Positions 63,566-64,000 of a stretch of DNA of 64,000 bases are shown here, piece by piece; the stretch's first letter is position 1; every line of letters starts with the position of its first letter. The DNA is from Ctena decussata (lineage: Eukaryota; Mollusca; Bivalvia; Lucinida; Lucinidae). Below the pieces are notes generated by a model. The model saw nothing but the letters and a program-made list of their open reading frames with translations. It was not told the origin of the DNA and searched no databases. The position numbers were made by a program, and so were the translations under genes. Location: the NCBI GenBank assembly GCA_963989385.1, contig OZ022505.1, forward strand, positions 60,143,737-60,207,736, given 5' to 3'.

Positions 63566-64000
63566 TAAAAGATAGGTTGTAGACAATGTACATAGACATT
63601 ACAAAAGGTGGCCTTTTCTATTTTCACTTGTAAGCAATGTACGCAGTGTACCCAGGTTTTCGGAGATCCACAATATAAAATATTAGCAGAAAACATCAAG
63701 TTAGGCGTGTGCCACTTTGTAACCTTATGTAGATAGGCTGTATGAAATGTATATAGCCATTTCAAAACATGCCCTCTTCTATTTTCACTTTGTACGCAGT
63801 GTACGCAGTGTAAGCAGATATTTCGAGGTATTGGACCAGAATATTATCTATAATCATCAAGTATGCGATTGTGCCGACCTGTAACCTTTATGTAGATAGG
63901 TTGTAGTCAATGTACATAGACAGTAGAAAAGGTGGCCTTTTCTATTTTCACTTGTAAGCAATGTACGCAGTGTACCCAGGTATTCGGAGATGCACAATGT
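63566..64000 (+). repeat. Tandem ~162 bp array running off the window edge
   Basis: CTATTTTCACTT recurs at 63618, 63779 and 63942 (161 and 163 bp). Units one and three are much more alike (AAAAGGTGGCCTTTTC and AAGCAATGTACGCAGTG) than either is to unit two, so a two-unit higher-order repeat of ~324 bp is likely. The array continues past the window. Confidence 0.85.

Overview
The window looks like non-coding-rich nuclear DNA of a bivalve mollusc. It is AT-rich and has no operons. It carries intronless C2H2 zinc-finger (ZF) arrays behind a 5' splice-acceptor exon, CR1/jockey-like non-LTR retrotransposon fragments, tRNA-derived SINEs of molluscan type, many palindromic DNA-transposon derivatives, and long elements of tandem ~145-460 bp units that I associate with bivalve genomes. 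The species cannot be named from sequence alone; a heterodont clam is my best guess.

Layout. 1-4.3 kb: degenerate LINE 3' end, two inverted-repeat elements and a ~155 bp tandem array. 4.6-6.5 kb: polyZF gene 1 (+), the one clearly intact zinc-finger gene. 7.1-12.6 kb: nested repeats with a nine-unit array of exactly 145 bp period. 13.4-18.2 kb: small transposons, including a TA-flanked Tc1/mariner-like element and a hAT-like MITE. 18.5-31.4 kb: almost solid hairpin-ended tandem-unit elements, some nested or inverted. 31.7-36.2 kb: polyZF locus 2 (+), first arm of a large inverted duplication. 36.25-40.1 kb: a SINE, an intact LINE ORF1-like protein (-) and a 5'-truncated LINE with target-site duplication. 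40.1-51.7 kb: gene-poor DNA with two more hairpin-ended elements and a Tc1-like transposase remnant. 51.7-55.5 kb: polyZF locus 3 (-), the second arm. 56.3-57.2 kb: ~166 bp tandem array. 58.0-61.2 kb: a 3.2 kb composite foldback transposon with 8-bp target duplication and a 1 kb insertion. 63.6-64.0 kb: ~162 bp tandem array running off the edge.

Genes. Only a few protein-coding segments are credible: three related polyZF loci (one intact, one split by an in-frame TGA, one split by small deletions), an ORF1-like retroelement protein, an RT C-terminus, and possibly a 41-codon ORF. The three ZF loci share a homologous 5' exon after a splice acceptor.

The most unusual pattern is a set of repeat families with different internal units but common architecture. 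One end has a hairpin followed by a CGTC-rich box. The body is tandem units, nearly all carrying TCAAGGTCA, which matches the monomeric ERR/NR5A nuclear-receptor site. The other end is CAGGTGAGC plus a second hairpin plus CTTGTT, and the stem of that hairpin differs between copies while staying paired. All positions and copy counts were made by eye and are approximate unless a motif is stated.
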